This document shows positions 49,391-57,301 of a DNA stretch of 64,000 bases, in pieces. The notes under the pieces are model-generated. The model did not search any database. It had not been told where the DNA came from and saw only the letters and a list, made by a program, of their open reading frames with translations. The stretch lies in assembly GCF_004341365.1 (NCBI RefSeq), contig NZ_SLXH01000012.1, forward strand, positions 36,093 through 100,092, in the 5' to 3' direction. The translations under genes and the position numbers were made by a program. Every line of letters starts with the position of its first letter. The stretch's first letter is position 1. This DNA is from Simplicispira metamorpha. Its GTDB lineage: Bacteria > Pseudomonadota > Gammaproteobacteria > Burkholderiales > Burkholderiaceae_C.

Positions 49391-51109
49391 TTAAACGACG
49401 ATGGTGTCGAACAGGGAGGCGGAGCCCTTCAGGCGCCCCGCTTTGCGAAAGCCCACGGTAAAGGCATTGCCGCCGGTGGGGCCGCGTCCGGTGGTGCGGT
49501 CCAGGCGCTGGTAGCTGATGGAGGCGCCATGGCGCTCGCACAACTCGCGGCAGATGTACAGGCCCAGCCCGCTGGAGCGGCTTTCGGACGAAAAGAAAGG
49601 CTCGAACAGGTGCTTTTGCACCGATTGGTCCATGGGCGTGCCATCGCTCCAGACTTGCAAGCTGACCTGGCCCGAGGCGCTGACCTGGGTGTGCAGTTGC
49701 AGCGCATCGGGAGCGTCGCTCTTGTAGCGCAGGGCATTGTCCAGCAGGTTGACCAGCACGCGGCGCAGGTGTTCGGCATCGAACTCCACGGGCGCGTTGT
49801 CGGCTTGCAGCGCCACCAGCGCCTGGCGCCGTGCCGGGTCGTGGCTTTGCCAGTCGTGCCAGATGTGTGCCACCGTTTCGTCCAGTGCCAGTGTGCTGGC
49901 AGGGGCATGGCTGATCTGGTGCTGCACACGGGCAATGTCCAGAATGTCTTCGGCAATGCGGGCCAGGCGCTCGGCGTTTTGCCGCACCATCTGTGCCAGG
50001 CGCTTTTGTGCGGGGTCGTGCAGGTCTTCGTCCAGCAGCGCATTGGCCTGGGTGATGGCGGCCAGTGGGTTGCGGATTTCATGGGCCACGGCGGCGGACA
50101 TGCGGCCCATGGCGGCGAGTTTTTCGGTGCGCAGCCGCGCCTCCAGGGCGCGCAGATCGTGCAGGAACATCACGCACAGGCGTTCGCTGGACACATCTGT
50201 CCCCGCCTGGCGCGTGGGCGTGAGCCAGGCACGCACATGCAGTCCCACCGGGCTTTGACCGGGCGAGAGCAGGGTGACATCAGCCACCTGTGCGGCATCT
50301 TGCTGGAAGGTGCGGTGCGCCAAGGCACGCAGGGGGTGCCAGGCCGCAGTTTGCTCCAACGAAAACGGCGGCAGCAAAGCCGCAGTGTCGCCCAGCAACT
50401 CCCGCGCGGCCGGGTTGGCCATGCGCACGGTGTTGTCCTCGTCCACCACCAGCACGCCATCGGTCAGGTTCTGTATGACCAGCGCACTGACCTGGCGCTG
50501 CACCAGCGCTGCACGGCGGTTGTGCAGGGCTACTTGCCGTTCGCGCACCAGCCGGATCGAGAGCTGGTGCACCAAAAAGGCCACGATGAAATAGCCCGTT
50601 CCGGTGAGCGCTGCTTGCAGGTAGCGCTGCGAGGCATCGCCGCCTGTGGTTTCGCCCAGCCACCAGGCCCAGGCCAGCAGCAGCAGCGTGGCGCAGGCGG
50701 TGGTGCCCAGGGCCAGGGTGAGGGTGCCGAGCACGGCGGCCATCAGAATGGGCAGGCCGAGCAAGGCCGTGAAATTCATGCCCCCGGTGTGTAGCCATTG
50801 CAGCACGCACACCGCAGCCAGGTCCACACCGATCGAGGGCAGCCACTGCGGCCCTGCCTGCGGTTCAGGCGGTGCATGGCGCCCCAGAATGCGCACGGCC
50901 AGCGTGGCCGCCAGATAGGCCGCTGACACCGCCAGCGGCCAGGGATCGGCGTTCTGGTTGATCAGTTGCCCCAGCGCTTGCAGCAGCAGCAGGGCCAGTG
51001 CCACCATCACGCGCCCCGTCAAAAAACCATGCCACAGCCGCAGAAACGGTGTCTCCTCCAGGTTGGGCGAGAACGGGGGGCGGGTGTCTGGGGCGGTGTT
51101 AGCCGGCAT
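49391..51109 (-). CDS. pilS: Sensor histidine kinase PilS
   Basis: Inner-membrane kinase partner of PilR, sensing pilin levels in type IV pilus regulation. The start MPANTAPDTRPPFSPN gives 572 residues. About six membrane segments (residues about 30-210) are followed by a PAS-like region (LTDGVLVVDEDNTVRMANPAARELL). The phospho-acceptor is in AVAHEIRNPLAAIT. The ATPase domain contains NLLDNALRY and SSGLGLYICRELCERHG. The gene overlaps the upstream small gene by 11 bases. Order and domain pattern support PilS over other NtrB-like kinases. Confidence 0.9.
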   Translation of the reverse strand: MPANTAPDTRPPFSPNLEETPFLRLWHGFLTGRVMVALALLLLQALGQLINQNADPWPLAVSAAYLAATLAVRILGRHAPPEPQAGPQWLPSIGVDLAAVCVLQWLHTGGMNFTALLGLPILMAAVLGTLTLALGTTACATLLLLAWAWWLGETTGGDASQRYLQAALTGTGYFIVAFLVHQLSIRLVRERQVALHNRRAALVQRQVSALVIQNLTDGVLVVDEDNTVRMANPAARELLGDTAALLPPFSLEQTAAWHPLRALAHRTFQQDAAQVADVTLLSPGQSPVGLHVRAWLTPTRQAGTDVSSERLCVMFLHDLRALEARLRTEKLAAMGRMSAAVAHEIRNPLAAITQANALLDEDLHDPAQKRLAQMVRQNAERLARIAEDILDIARVQHQISHAPASTLALDETVAHIWHDWQSHDPARRQALVALQADNAPVEFDAEHLRRVLVNLLDNALRYKSDAPDALQLHTQVSASGQVSLQVWSDGTPMDQSVQKHLFEPFFSSESRSSGLGLYICRELCERHGASISYQRLDRTTGRGPTGGNAFTVGFRKAGRLKGSASLFDTIVV

Positions 51110-51341
51110 GGGGGGGCCGGTGCTCGGTGCAGCAATAGTGGTTGGCGCCGTGTGCCAGTGCTTCAGTGCGGGGCACATGCAGGCCGCAGTGCGCGCAGGC
51201 CACCATATCCTGCGGTGCCGCCAGGGGGCGCGTGGCCCCTTGGCGGGCCGCATCCGTGTGGCTGCGCATTTGCGCGCGGCGCTGGCTGCGCCACCAGCCA
51301 TAGGCCAGCACCAGAACCACCAGCAATACGAGGTATTTCAT
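51099..51341 (-). CDS. Small PP0621-type protein with Cys pairs
   Basis: An 80-residue protein: an N-terminal membrane segment MKYLVLLVVLVLAYGWW, a basic linker RSQRRAQMRSHTDAARQG, and a C-terminal domain with MVACAHCGLHVPRTEAL and NHYCCTEH. The four cysteines (CAHC and CC) suggest a metal-binding ribbon. It sits in the usual spot between a CcsA-like gene and pilS. Its start overlaps the upstream CcsA-like stop by four bases and its stop overlaps the pilS start by 11. The role is unknown. Confidence 0.82.
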   Translation of the reverse strand: MKYLVLLVVLVLAYGWWRSQRRAQMRSHTDAARQGATRPLAAPQDMVACAHCGLHVPRTEALAHGANHYCCTEHRPPHAG

Positions 51342-52135
51342 GCGCTGCGCCCCAGCACCACTTCCAGCACAAAGCGCGATCCCACATAGGCCAGCAGCAG
51401 CAGCGCCGCGCCCGCATACAGCAACCGCCCGGCGCTGCGGCCCCGCCAGCCAAACCGCGAGCGCCCCAGCAGCAGCGCCGCCAGCGTCAGCCACGACAGC
51501 ACCGAGAACACCGCCTTGTGGTCCCAGCGCCAAGCGCGGCCATACAGCACTTCGGTGAACAGCATGCCCGCCAGCAGCGTGGCCGTGAGCAGCACAAACC
51601 CGGCGGTGATGAAGCGAAATGTCAGCCGCTCCAGCGTCAGCAGCGGCATACCGCTGTGCGTATCGACGGCCAGGCGAATGCGCCGCTCGGCCCGCGCCAT
51701 CAGCAGGGCATGCACCACGGCGGCCGCCAGCAGGCCGTAACTGGCCACGCCCAGCGCCAGGTGCAAGGGCAGCCAGGCCGAAGCCGACACATGCAGCGGC
51801 TTGCCCGGAAACACCAGCGCCAGCAGCACCGCTGCCGCGCCCAGCGCGGCCAATGCCCAGCGCGCCTGCAATTGCGGAAACCACTGGCGCTCTACGGCGT
51901 ACACCGTGAGCACCAGCCAGGCCGTGATCGACAGCGCCGGGGCAAAACCAAAGCGCGGCGTAGCGCCGAGCATGCCCCACGCCAACACCCCCGCATGCAG
52001 CACCCAGGCTGCCCACAGCGCGTTGCGCGCGCCCGCTGCCTGTAGCCGCGATGCGGCCAGCGCTGGCACGGCATAGGCCGCTGCGGCGGCCAGTCCAAGC
52101 AGCCAACTGAGCAGGGATGCACTGGGTAAAATCAT
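51338..52135 (-). CDS. Cytochrome c assembly (CcsA/YpjD-like) membrane protein
   Basis: A 265-residue inner-membrane protein with about eight hydrophobic segments, starting MILPSASLLSWLLG. The conserved WRWDHKAVFSVLSWLTLAALL and the LHLALGVASYGLLA histidine segment match the cytochrome-c-assembly family to which CcsA and YpjD belong. The tryptophan-rich WWD heme motif of true CcsA is not evident, so I prefer the YpjD-like label. It is divergent from ffh, with only 91 bases between, which must contain both promoters. Confidence 0.85.
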   Translation of the reverse strand: MILPSASLLSWLLGLAAAAAYAVPALAASRLQAAGARNALWAAWVLHAGVLAWGMLGATPRFGFAPALSITAWLVLTVYAVERQWFPQLQARWALAALGAAAVLLALVFPGKPLHVSASAWLPLHLALGVASYGLLAAAVVHALLMARAERRIRLAVDTHSGMPLLTLERLTFRFITAGFVLLTATLLAGMLFTEVLYGRAWRWDHKAVFSVLSWLTLAALLLGRSRFGWRGRSAGRLLYAGAALLLLAYVGSRFVLEVVLGRSA

Positions 52136-52226
52136 GCTGCACAGTTTACCTTTCGCCCGCTGCACGCAGCCCTGGCCCACCACCCGCCGCCGCCTCTGGC
52201 CGCGGGGCTACCCGGAACACCGCTCT

Positions 52227-53603
52227 ATGGCCTCCGCCCTTACCGACAAACTCTCGCGCCTCGTCAAGGAGATGCGTGGCCAGGCCCGCATCACCGAATC
52301 CAACGTGCAGGACATGCTGCGCGAAGTGCGCATGGCCCTGCTCGAAGCCGACGTGGCCCTGCCCGTGGTGCGCGACTTCATCGCCCGCGTGAAGGAAAAA
52401 GCCCTGGGCCAGGAGGTGCTGGGCAGCCTCAAGCCCGGACAGGCGCTGGTGGGCATCGTCAACCGCGAGCTGGCCGCCACCATGGGCGAGGGGGTGAGTG
52501 ACATCAACCTGGCCGCCCAGCCACCCGCCGTCATCCTGATGGCCGGTCTGCAAGGCGCCGGCAAAACCACCACCACGGCCAAATTGGCCAAGCACCTGAT
52601 CGAAAAGCGCAAGAAAAAGGTGCTCACGGTGTCGGGGGACGTGTACCGCCCCGCTGCCATCGAGCAGCTCAAAACCGTCACCAAACAGGCCGGTGCCGAG
52701 TGGTTCCCCAGCACACCCGATCAAAAGCCCCTGGACATTGCCCACGCCGCGCTCGATTACGCCAAAAAGCACCATTTCGATGTGCTGCTGGTCGATACCG
52801 CCGGGCGCCTGGCCATTGACGAGGCGTTGATGCTGGAAATCCAGCAGCTGCACGCCGCGCTGAACCCGGTCGAAACCCTGTTCGTGGTCGATGCCATGCA
52901 GGGCCAGGACGCCATCAACACCGCCAAAGCATTCAAAGAGGCGCTGCCGCTCACGGGCATCGTGCTGACCAAGCTCGACGGTGACTCGCGCGGCGGTGCG
53001 GCGCTGTCGGTGCGGCAAATCACCGGCGCGCCTATCAAGTTTGCGGGTGTGTCCGAAAAAATCGACGGCCTGGAAGTGTTTGACGCCGAGCGCCACGCCG
53101 GGCGCGTGCTGGGCATGGGCGACATCGTGGCGCTGGTCGAGCAGGTGGCTGCGGGCGTCGATATGGAGGCGGCGCAAAAGCTGGCCGCCAAGGTCAAAAG
53201 CGGCGATGGTTTCGACCTGAACGACTTTTTGGGCCAGTTGCAGCAGATGAAGCAAATGGGCGGGCTTTCCAGCCTGATGGACAAGTTGCCCACGCAGCTC
53301 ACGGCCCAGGCCGGTGCCATGGACATGGACAAGGCCGAGCGCGAAATCAAGCGCAAGGAAGGCATCATTTGCAGCATGACGGCGCTGGAGCGGCGCAAGC
53401 CCGAACTCATCAAGGCCACGCGCAAAAAGCGCATTGCCAGCGGCGCGGGCGTGCAGGTGCAGGAGGTCAACCGCCTGCTCAAAGAGTTCGAGCAGATGCA
53501 GGCCATGATGAAAAAGATGAAGGGCGGCGGCCTGATGAAGATGATGAAAAAGCTCGGCGGCATGAAAGGCATGGGTGCGGGCATGCCCAAGATGCCGTTC
53601 TGA
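52227..53603 (+). CDS. ffh: Signal recognition particle GTPase Ffh
   Basis: Cytoplasmic SRP protein that binds 4.5S RNA and signal sequences and delivers ribosomes to FtsY. The start MASALTDKLSRLVKEM gives 458 residues; the upstream frame lies in the promoter region. NG-domain motifs are GLQGAGKTTTTAKLA, DTAGRLAID and TKLDGDSRGG. The C-terminal M domain is methionine-rich (QMQAMMKKMKGGGLMKMMKK). A dispersed repeat and a terminator follow the stop. Confidence 0.98.
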   Translation: MASALTDKLSRLVKEMRGQARITESNVQDMLREVRMALLEADVALPVVRDFIARVKEKALGQEVLGSLKPGQALVGIVNRELAATMGEGVSDINLAAQPPAVILMAGLQGAGKTTTTAKLAKHLIEKRKKKVLTVSGDVYRPAAIEQLKTVTKQAGAEWFPSTPDQKPLDIAHAALDYAKKHHFDVLLVDTAGRLAIDEALMLEIQQLHAALNPVETLFVVDAMQGQDAINTAKAFKEALPLTGIVLTKLDGDSRGGAALSVRQITGAPIKFAGVSEKIDGLEVFDAERHAGRVLGMGDIVALVEQVAAGVDMEAAQKLAAKVKSGDGFDLNDFLGQLQQMKQMGGLSSLMDKLPTQLTAQAGAMDMDKAEREIKRKEGIICSMTALERRKPELIKATRKKRIASGAGVQVQEVNRLLKEFEQMQAMMKKMKGGGLMKMMKKLGGMKGMGAGMPKMPF

Positions 53604-53613
53604 TGGTTTGAGG

Positions 53614-53669
53614 CATTTTGTGCCTCTAGCCCTTATGTAGTGGGCGCTAGCAGCTATCAAAACAAAAGC
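53614..53669 (-). repeat. Dispersed palindromic element after ffh
   Basis: Reverse orientation. Left half CATTTTGTGCCTCTAGCC at 53614, core at 53644-53669 (GCGCTAGCAGCTATC then AAAACAAAAGC). It lies between the ffh stop and its terminator. Confidence 0.85.
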
Positions 53670-53670
53670 A

Positions 53671-53695
53671 AAAACCGGCGAACAGCCGGTTTTTT
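53671..53695 (+). terminator. Terminator of ffh
   Basis: AAAACCGGC (53671-53679) and GCCGGTTTT (53685-53693) with loop GAACA and extra T bases. It directly follows the dispersed repeat. Confidence 0.9.
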
Positions 53696-53803
53696 CATTG
53701 GCGCTTGGTGGTCAGAATCAGCCGCCCAGGCGGGGGGGTTGGCACGGTGGCAGTGGCTGTTTTTTAAGCCTGCGTTCAGACGCCCAGCCTACAGTGGCGC
53801 GCC

Positions 53804-54166
53804 ATGACGCATCTTTTTTTCACCCCTTTGTCCTTCTCCGGCCTGCGCGGCCTGGCGGGCGCGGCGCTGCTGTGCTGCGGCGCCCTCCTGGCTGCGGCGC
53901 CGGCCCAGGCCAGTTCCGCTACCGAGAAAGTGGTCTGCACCGATGCGCCGCGCGCGCAGTGGATCTCGGAGGCGCAGGCGCGCGAGCGCTTTCGCGCCCA
54001 AGACTACGTGCTGGTCAAGTACAAAGTCTCCAGCGGCAACTGCCACGAGTTTTATGCGGTCGATGCCCAGGGCACCGTGGTCGAGAGCTACTTGCACCCG
54101 ATCACCGGCGAGACGGTGCGCAGCACCCGGATGCCGCCCCTGCCATCGGCGCCTGCGAAGCACTGA
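53804..54166 (+). CDS. Exported protein with PepSY-like domain
   Basis: A 120-residue periplasmic protein. A signal peptide (residues about 1-36, with GLAGAALLCCGALLAAAPAQAS and a likely cleavage after AQA) is followed by a domain with WISEAQARERFRAQDYVLVKYKVSSGNCHEFYAVDAQGTVVESYLHPITGE. The strand-helix-strand pattern with YEFY-type and HPITGE ending is that of PepSY/DUF2502-like inhibitors of secreted enzymes. The partner is unknown. It is flanked by the ffh terminator and a pair of inverted dispersed repeats. Confidence 0.75.
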   Translation: MTHLFFTPLSFSGLRGLAGAALLCCGALLAAAPAQASSATEKVVCTDAPRAQWISEAQARERFRAQDYVLVKYKVSSGNCHEFYAVDAQGTVVESYLHPITGETVRSTRMPPLPSAPAKH

Positions 54167-54179
54167 GGCTGTTGCAGGT

Positions 54180-54205
54180 GCTCTTTTTTCAGGAGCTGCT
54201 CGCGC
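54180..54205 (+). repeat. Dispersed palindromic element, forward member of an inverted pair
   Basis: Core GCTCTTTTTTCAGGAGCTGC then TCGCGC, just 14 bases after the PepSY-like gene. It faces the reverse copy at 54258-54283, making a larger inverted repeat. Confidence 0.6.
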
Positions 54206-54257
54206 GCACTGTGCAAGGCTTTGCGGTATAAAACACGTCGAAACCTTTGCCCCGTGC

Positions 54258-54283
54258 GCGCAAGCAGCTCACTTTTTTGATGC
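54258..54283 (-). repeat. Dispersed palindromic element, reverse member of the pair
   Basis: Core GCGCAAGCAGCTCAC then TTTTTTGATGC. Its stem GAGCTGCTTGCGCGCAC pairs with GAGCTGCTCGCGCGCAC of the forward copy. The T-run after it in the plus direction could end plus-strand transcripts before miaB. Confidence 0.6.
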
Positions 54284-54307
54284 AGCTGTCTCAGTCTATG
54301 GCGCGCG

Positions 54308-55642
54308 TCAGTCCGCAGCGCGCGTCAGCACCTCGCCGCGCAGGGTGTAGGCCTTGGCTTCGGTGATGGTCACGTCCACCAGCTGGCCTACCAGGCGCGG
54401 CTGGCCGACAAAGTTGACCACGCGGTTGCACTCGGTGCGGCCCATCAGCTCGGTGGCGTCGCGCTTGGAGGCGCCTTCCACCAGAATGCGCTGCACTGTG
54501 CCCACGCGGCTTTCGCTGATCTGCTTGATGTTGCCGTTGATGACCGCTTGCAGCGTTTGCAGGCGGCGCAGCTTCACGTCGTAGGGCGTGTCGTCGGGCA
54601 GGTTGGCGGCGGGCGTGCCAGGGCGGGCGCTGAAGATGAAGCTGAAGCTGTTGTCAAAGTGGATGTCGTCGATCAGCTTCATCATCTTGGCAAAGTCTTC
54701 TTCGGTCTCGCCCGGAAAGCCCACGATGAAGTCTGAGCTCATGGCCAGGTCGGGGCGGATGGCGCGCAGCTTTTTCACCGTGCTTTTGTATTCCATGGCG
54801 GTGTAGCCGCGCTTCATGGCCATCAGGATGCGGTCGGAGCCGTGCTGCACCGGCAGGTGCAGGTGGCTGACCAGTTTGGGCAACTGGGCGTAGGCTTCAA
54901 TCAGGCGCGGCGTGAATTCATTGGGGTGGCTGGTGGTGTAGCGGATGCGCTCAATGCCCGGAATCTCGGACACGTATTCCAGCAGCAGGGCAAAGTCGGC
55001 AATCTCTGCCGTGTCGCCCATCTTGCCCCGGTAGGCGTTGACGTTCTGGCCCAGCAGCGTGACTTCTTTCACGCCCTGGTCGGCCAGGCCGGCCACTTCG
55101 ACCAGCACGTCGTCAAACGGGCGGCTGACCTCTTCGCCGCGCGTGTAGGGCACCACGCAGTAGCTGCAATATTTGGAGCAGCCTTCCATGATCGAGACAA
55201 AGGCGCTGGCCCCCTCGACGCGCGCGGGCGGCAGGTGGTCAAACTTTTCAATCTCGGGAAAGCTGATGTCCACCTGCGGGCGGGCCTTGGCCGCGCGTGC
55301 GTTGAGCAGCTCGGGCAGGCGGTGCAGCGTTTGCGGGCCAAACACCACATCCACGTAGGGCGCGCGCTTGATGATTTCCTCGCCCTCCTGGCTGGCCACG
55401 CAGCCGCCCACGCCGATGAGCACGCCTTTTTCTTTCAGGTGCTTGATGCGGCCCAGGTCAGAGAAGACTTTTTCTTGCGCTTTTTCGCGCACCGAGCAGG
55501 TGTTGAACAGGATCAGGTCGGCTTCATCCACGTTCTGCGTGGGCTCGTAGCCCTGGGCGGCGCCCAGCACGTCGGCCATCTTGTCCGAGTCGTACTCGTT
55601 CATCTGGCAGCCGAAGGTTTTGATAAAGACTTTTTTGGACAT
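54308..55642 (-). CDS. miaB: tRNA-2-methylthio-N6-dimethylallyladenosine synthase MiaB
   Basis: Radical-SAM methylthiotransferase acting on adenosine-37 of tRNAs reading UNN codons. The start [19 protein letters not shown] gives 444 residues. Three N-terminal cysteines lie in [20 protein letters not shown] and GGCVASQ. The radical-SAM cluster is [19 protein letters not shown]-terminal TRAM domain ([14 protein letters not shown] to TLRGEVL) is present. A GC-rich tract with two alternative hairpins lies between it and the next upstream gene. Confidence 0.97.
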   Translation of the reverse strand: MSKKVFIKTFGCQMNEYDSDKMADVLGAAQGYEPTQNVDEADLILFNTCSVREKAQEKVFSDLGRIKHLKEKGVLIGVGGCVASQEGEEIIKRAPYVDVVFGPQTLHRLPELLNARAAKARPQVDISFPEIEKFDHLPPARVEGASAFVSIMEGCSKYCSYCVVPYTRGEEVSRPFDDVLVEVAGLADQGVKEVTLLGQNVNAYRGKMGDTAEIADFALLLEYVSEIPGIERIRYTTSHPNEFTPRLIEAYAQLPKLVSHLHLPVQHGSDRILMAMKRGYTAMEYKSTVKKLRAIRPDLAMSSDFIVGFPGETEEDFAKMMKLIDDIHFDNSFSFIFSARPGTPAANLPDDTPYDVKLRRLQTLQAVINGNIKQISESRVGTVQRILVEGASKRDATELMGRTECNRVVNFVGQPRLVGQLVDVTITEAKAYTLRGEVLTRAAD

Positions 55643-55724
55643 GGCGTAAGGGCAAAAACAACGGAAGAGGGGGCGCCGGTGTGGCGCAGGGTGCGCGGCG
55701 GGTGGCGTGGCTGGCAGCACCCGC

Positions 55725-55781
55725 CACTGCGGCGCTGGCGCACGCGGGGCCAAGGGGGTGGTGCGCCGCAGTGCGCCAGCG
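55725..55781. repeat. Overlapping alternative hairpins upstream of miaB
   Basis: CACTGCGGCGC (55725-55735) pairs with GCGCCGCAGTG (55763-55773). CGCTGGCGCAC (55733-55743) pairs with GTGCGCCAGCG (55771-55781). The two 11-bp perfect stems share three bases on each side, so they exclude each other. They lie 83-139 bases upstream of the miaB start, 18 bases after the exported gene. Confidence 0.6.
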
Positions 55782-55798
55782 CGGGGGTGGGTGCGGTG

Positions 55799-56263
55799 TC
55801 AGCGCGCGGTGGCGTCTGATTCGAACTGGTAGTTGCGCTGCACGTCGGTGCTGCCGGGGCGCGGCTGGGCCACTTCGGCCTTGCTCAAGATCCAGGCGGT
55901 AATCAGCCAGCCGGTGCTTTTTTCGATCAGGTAATTCACCGTGAACGTTTGTCCCAGCACGTTGTGGCGCATCACCAGGGCGTTTTGCGGATTGAAGATG
56001 CGCAGGCCCGGTGCCATCTGGATGGCTTTGTCGTTGATATGCGCCTGGCCCGAGGCGTCGATGTGCAGCGTGCCACGCAGGGCCGCTTCAGGGAAGTTGC
56101 GCATGGCACCGGGGGCGGGCAATGCAGGCGCCTGGGCCTGGGCGAGCACAGGGCCGCTGGCCAGCGCGCCCACGGTGGTGGCCAGCAGCAGGGCCAGCAG
56201 GTGCAGCGTGTGGGTGGTGCGGTGGCGTGGCAGGGGTGCGTGGGAAGAGGTACAGCGTTGCAT
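55799..56263 (-). CDS. Exported hypothetical protein
   Basis: A 154-residue protein with an N-terminal basic region and signal segment (TLHLLALLLATTVGALASGPVLAQAQ, cleavage likely after LAQA). The mature part reads MRNFPEAALRGTLHIDASGQAHINDKAIQMAPGLRIFNPQNALVMRHNVLGQTFTVNYLIEKSTGWLITAWILS. It is a strand-rich fold with no membrane segment. I do not recognise a family. It is separated from the tRNA gene by a terminator and precedes the miaB upstream region. Confidence 0.75.
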   Translation of the reverse strand: MQRCTSSHAPLPRHRTTHTLHLLALLLATTVGALASGPVLAQAQAPALPAPGAMRNFPEAALRGTLHIDASGQAHINDKAIQMAPGLRIFNPQNALVMRHNVLGQTFTVNYLIEKSTGWLITAWILSKAEVAQPRPGSTDVQRNYQFESDATAR

Positions 56264-56294
56264 GGTGTGTATCCAGTGGCTGGGCCTGTGATGA

Positions 56295-56328
56295 AAAAAC
56301 CCGCAGCGTTTGCACGGTGCGGGTTTTT
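56295..56328. terminator. Terminator after tRNA-Met
   Basis: AAAAACCCGCA (56295-56305) and TGCGGGTTTTT (56318-56328), perfect 11-bp stem, 12-base loop. It follows the tRNA on the minus strand and is also usable from the other side. Confidence 0.9.
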
Positions 56329-56333
56329 GAGTT

Positions 56334-56410
56334 TGGTGGTGATAGGTGGATTTGAACCACCGACATCAGCATTATGAATGCTGCGCTCTAACCAACTGAG
56401 CTATATCACC
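56334..56410 (-). tRNA. tRNA-Met (anticodon CAT)
   Basis: A 77-nt tRNA on the minus strand. The acceptor GGTGATA pairs with TATCACC, CCA is encoded, and the D-loop contains AGCTCAGTTGGTTAGAGC. The anticodon stem CAGCA/TGCTG encloses TTCATAA, and the T-arm is GGTGGTTCAAATCCACC. Anticodon CAT with no initiator-like features suggests elongator methionine. An isoleucine tRNA with modified CAT is not excluded. Confidence 0.95.
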
Positions 56411-56436
56411 GATAGCACGAGATTATAGTGCAATTT

Positions 56437-57216
56437 TTACTGGTGTGTGAAAACTGCTTTGCGTTTGTTGACGAAAGCGTCCATGCCTTCTTTTTGGTCG
56501 CTGGTGGCAAACAGCGAATGGAACAGGCGGCGCTCGAACATCACGCCGTCGGCCAGCGTGCCTTCAAAGGCGCGGTTGACCGATTCCTTGGCCGCCATCA
56601 CGGCGATTTGCGAGAAGTCGCTGATTTGCAGGGCTGCGCCCAGGGTTTCTTCCATGAGCTTGTCCAGCGGCACCACGCGGCTGACCAGGCCCGAGCGCTC
56701 GGCTTCCTGGGCGTCCATCATGCGGCCCGTCAGGGCCAGGTCCATGGCCTTGGCCTTGCCCACGGCGCGGGGCAGGCGCTGCGTGCCACCGGCGCCGGGG
56801 ATCACGCCCAGCTTGATTTCAGGCTGGCCGAACTTGGCGTTGTCGGCGGCGATGATGAAGTCGCACATCATGGCCAGCTCGCAGCCGCCGCCCAGCGCAA
56901 AGCCGCTCACGGCGGCGATCACGGGTTTGCGGATGGTGCGGATGGTTTCCCAGTTGCGGGTGATGAAGTCGCCCTTGTAGGCATCGGCAAAGCTGAACTT
57001 CGCCATGGCGGTGATGTCGGCGCCTGCGGCAAAGGCCTTTTCGCTGCCGGTGATGATGATGCAGCCGATTTTTTCGTCGGCATCAAAGGCCTTGAGCGCA
57101 TCGCCCAGTTCGTCCATGAGCTGGCTGTTCAGGGCGTTGAGTTGCTTGGGGCGGTTGAGTGTGATGACGCCAACTTTGTCGGCTTCGGTGCGCACTTCAA
57201 TAACTTCGTAGGCCAA
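56437..57216 (-). CDS. Enoyl-CoA hydratase/isomerase family protein
   Basis: Crotonase-fold enzyme, probably the enoyl-CoA hydratase of fatty acid oxidation, 259 residues. I place the start at TTG (57216), eight bases after a GGAG Shine-Dalgarno, because the conserved region begins with [22 protein letters not shown]. No ATG is suitably placed. Oxyanion loops are in [14 protein letters not shown] and [14 protein letters not shown], and the catalytic glutamates lie in [20 protein letters not shown]. Its length and motifs match FadB1x/PaaG-like short hydratases. No other beta-oxidation genes are nearby. Confidence 0.92.
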   Translation of the reverse strand: MAYEVIEVRTEADKVGVITLNRPKQLNALNSQLMDELGDALKAFDADEKIGCIIITGSEKAFAAGADITAMAKFSFADAYKGDFITRNWETIRTIRKPVIAAVSGFALGGGCELAMMCDFIIAADNAKFGQPEIKLGVIPGAGGTQRLPRAVGKAKAMDLALTGRMMDAQEAERSGLVSRVVPLDKLMEETLGAALQISDFSQIAVMAAKESVNRAFEGTLADGVMFERRLFHSLFATSDQKEGMDAFVNKRKAVFTHQ

Positions 57217-57301
57217 GGTGATCTCCAGTGGTTGTTGTGTCAAGCCGACCACTATAACCAAGCTCTGTGGCGCAGGTGGTGCTGGCTGGCGCTGCGTGCC
57301 T

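Noticed and set aside
47820..49394. 524-codon plus-strand frame over pilR
   Set aside because: Antisense to pilR with all its motifs; the composition is a mirror of the coding strand.
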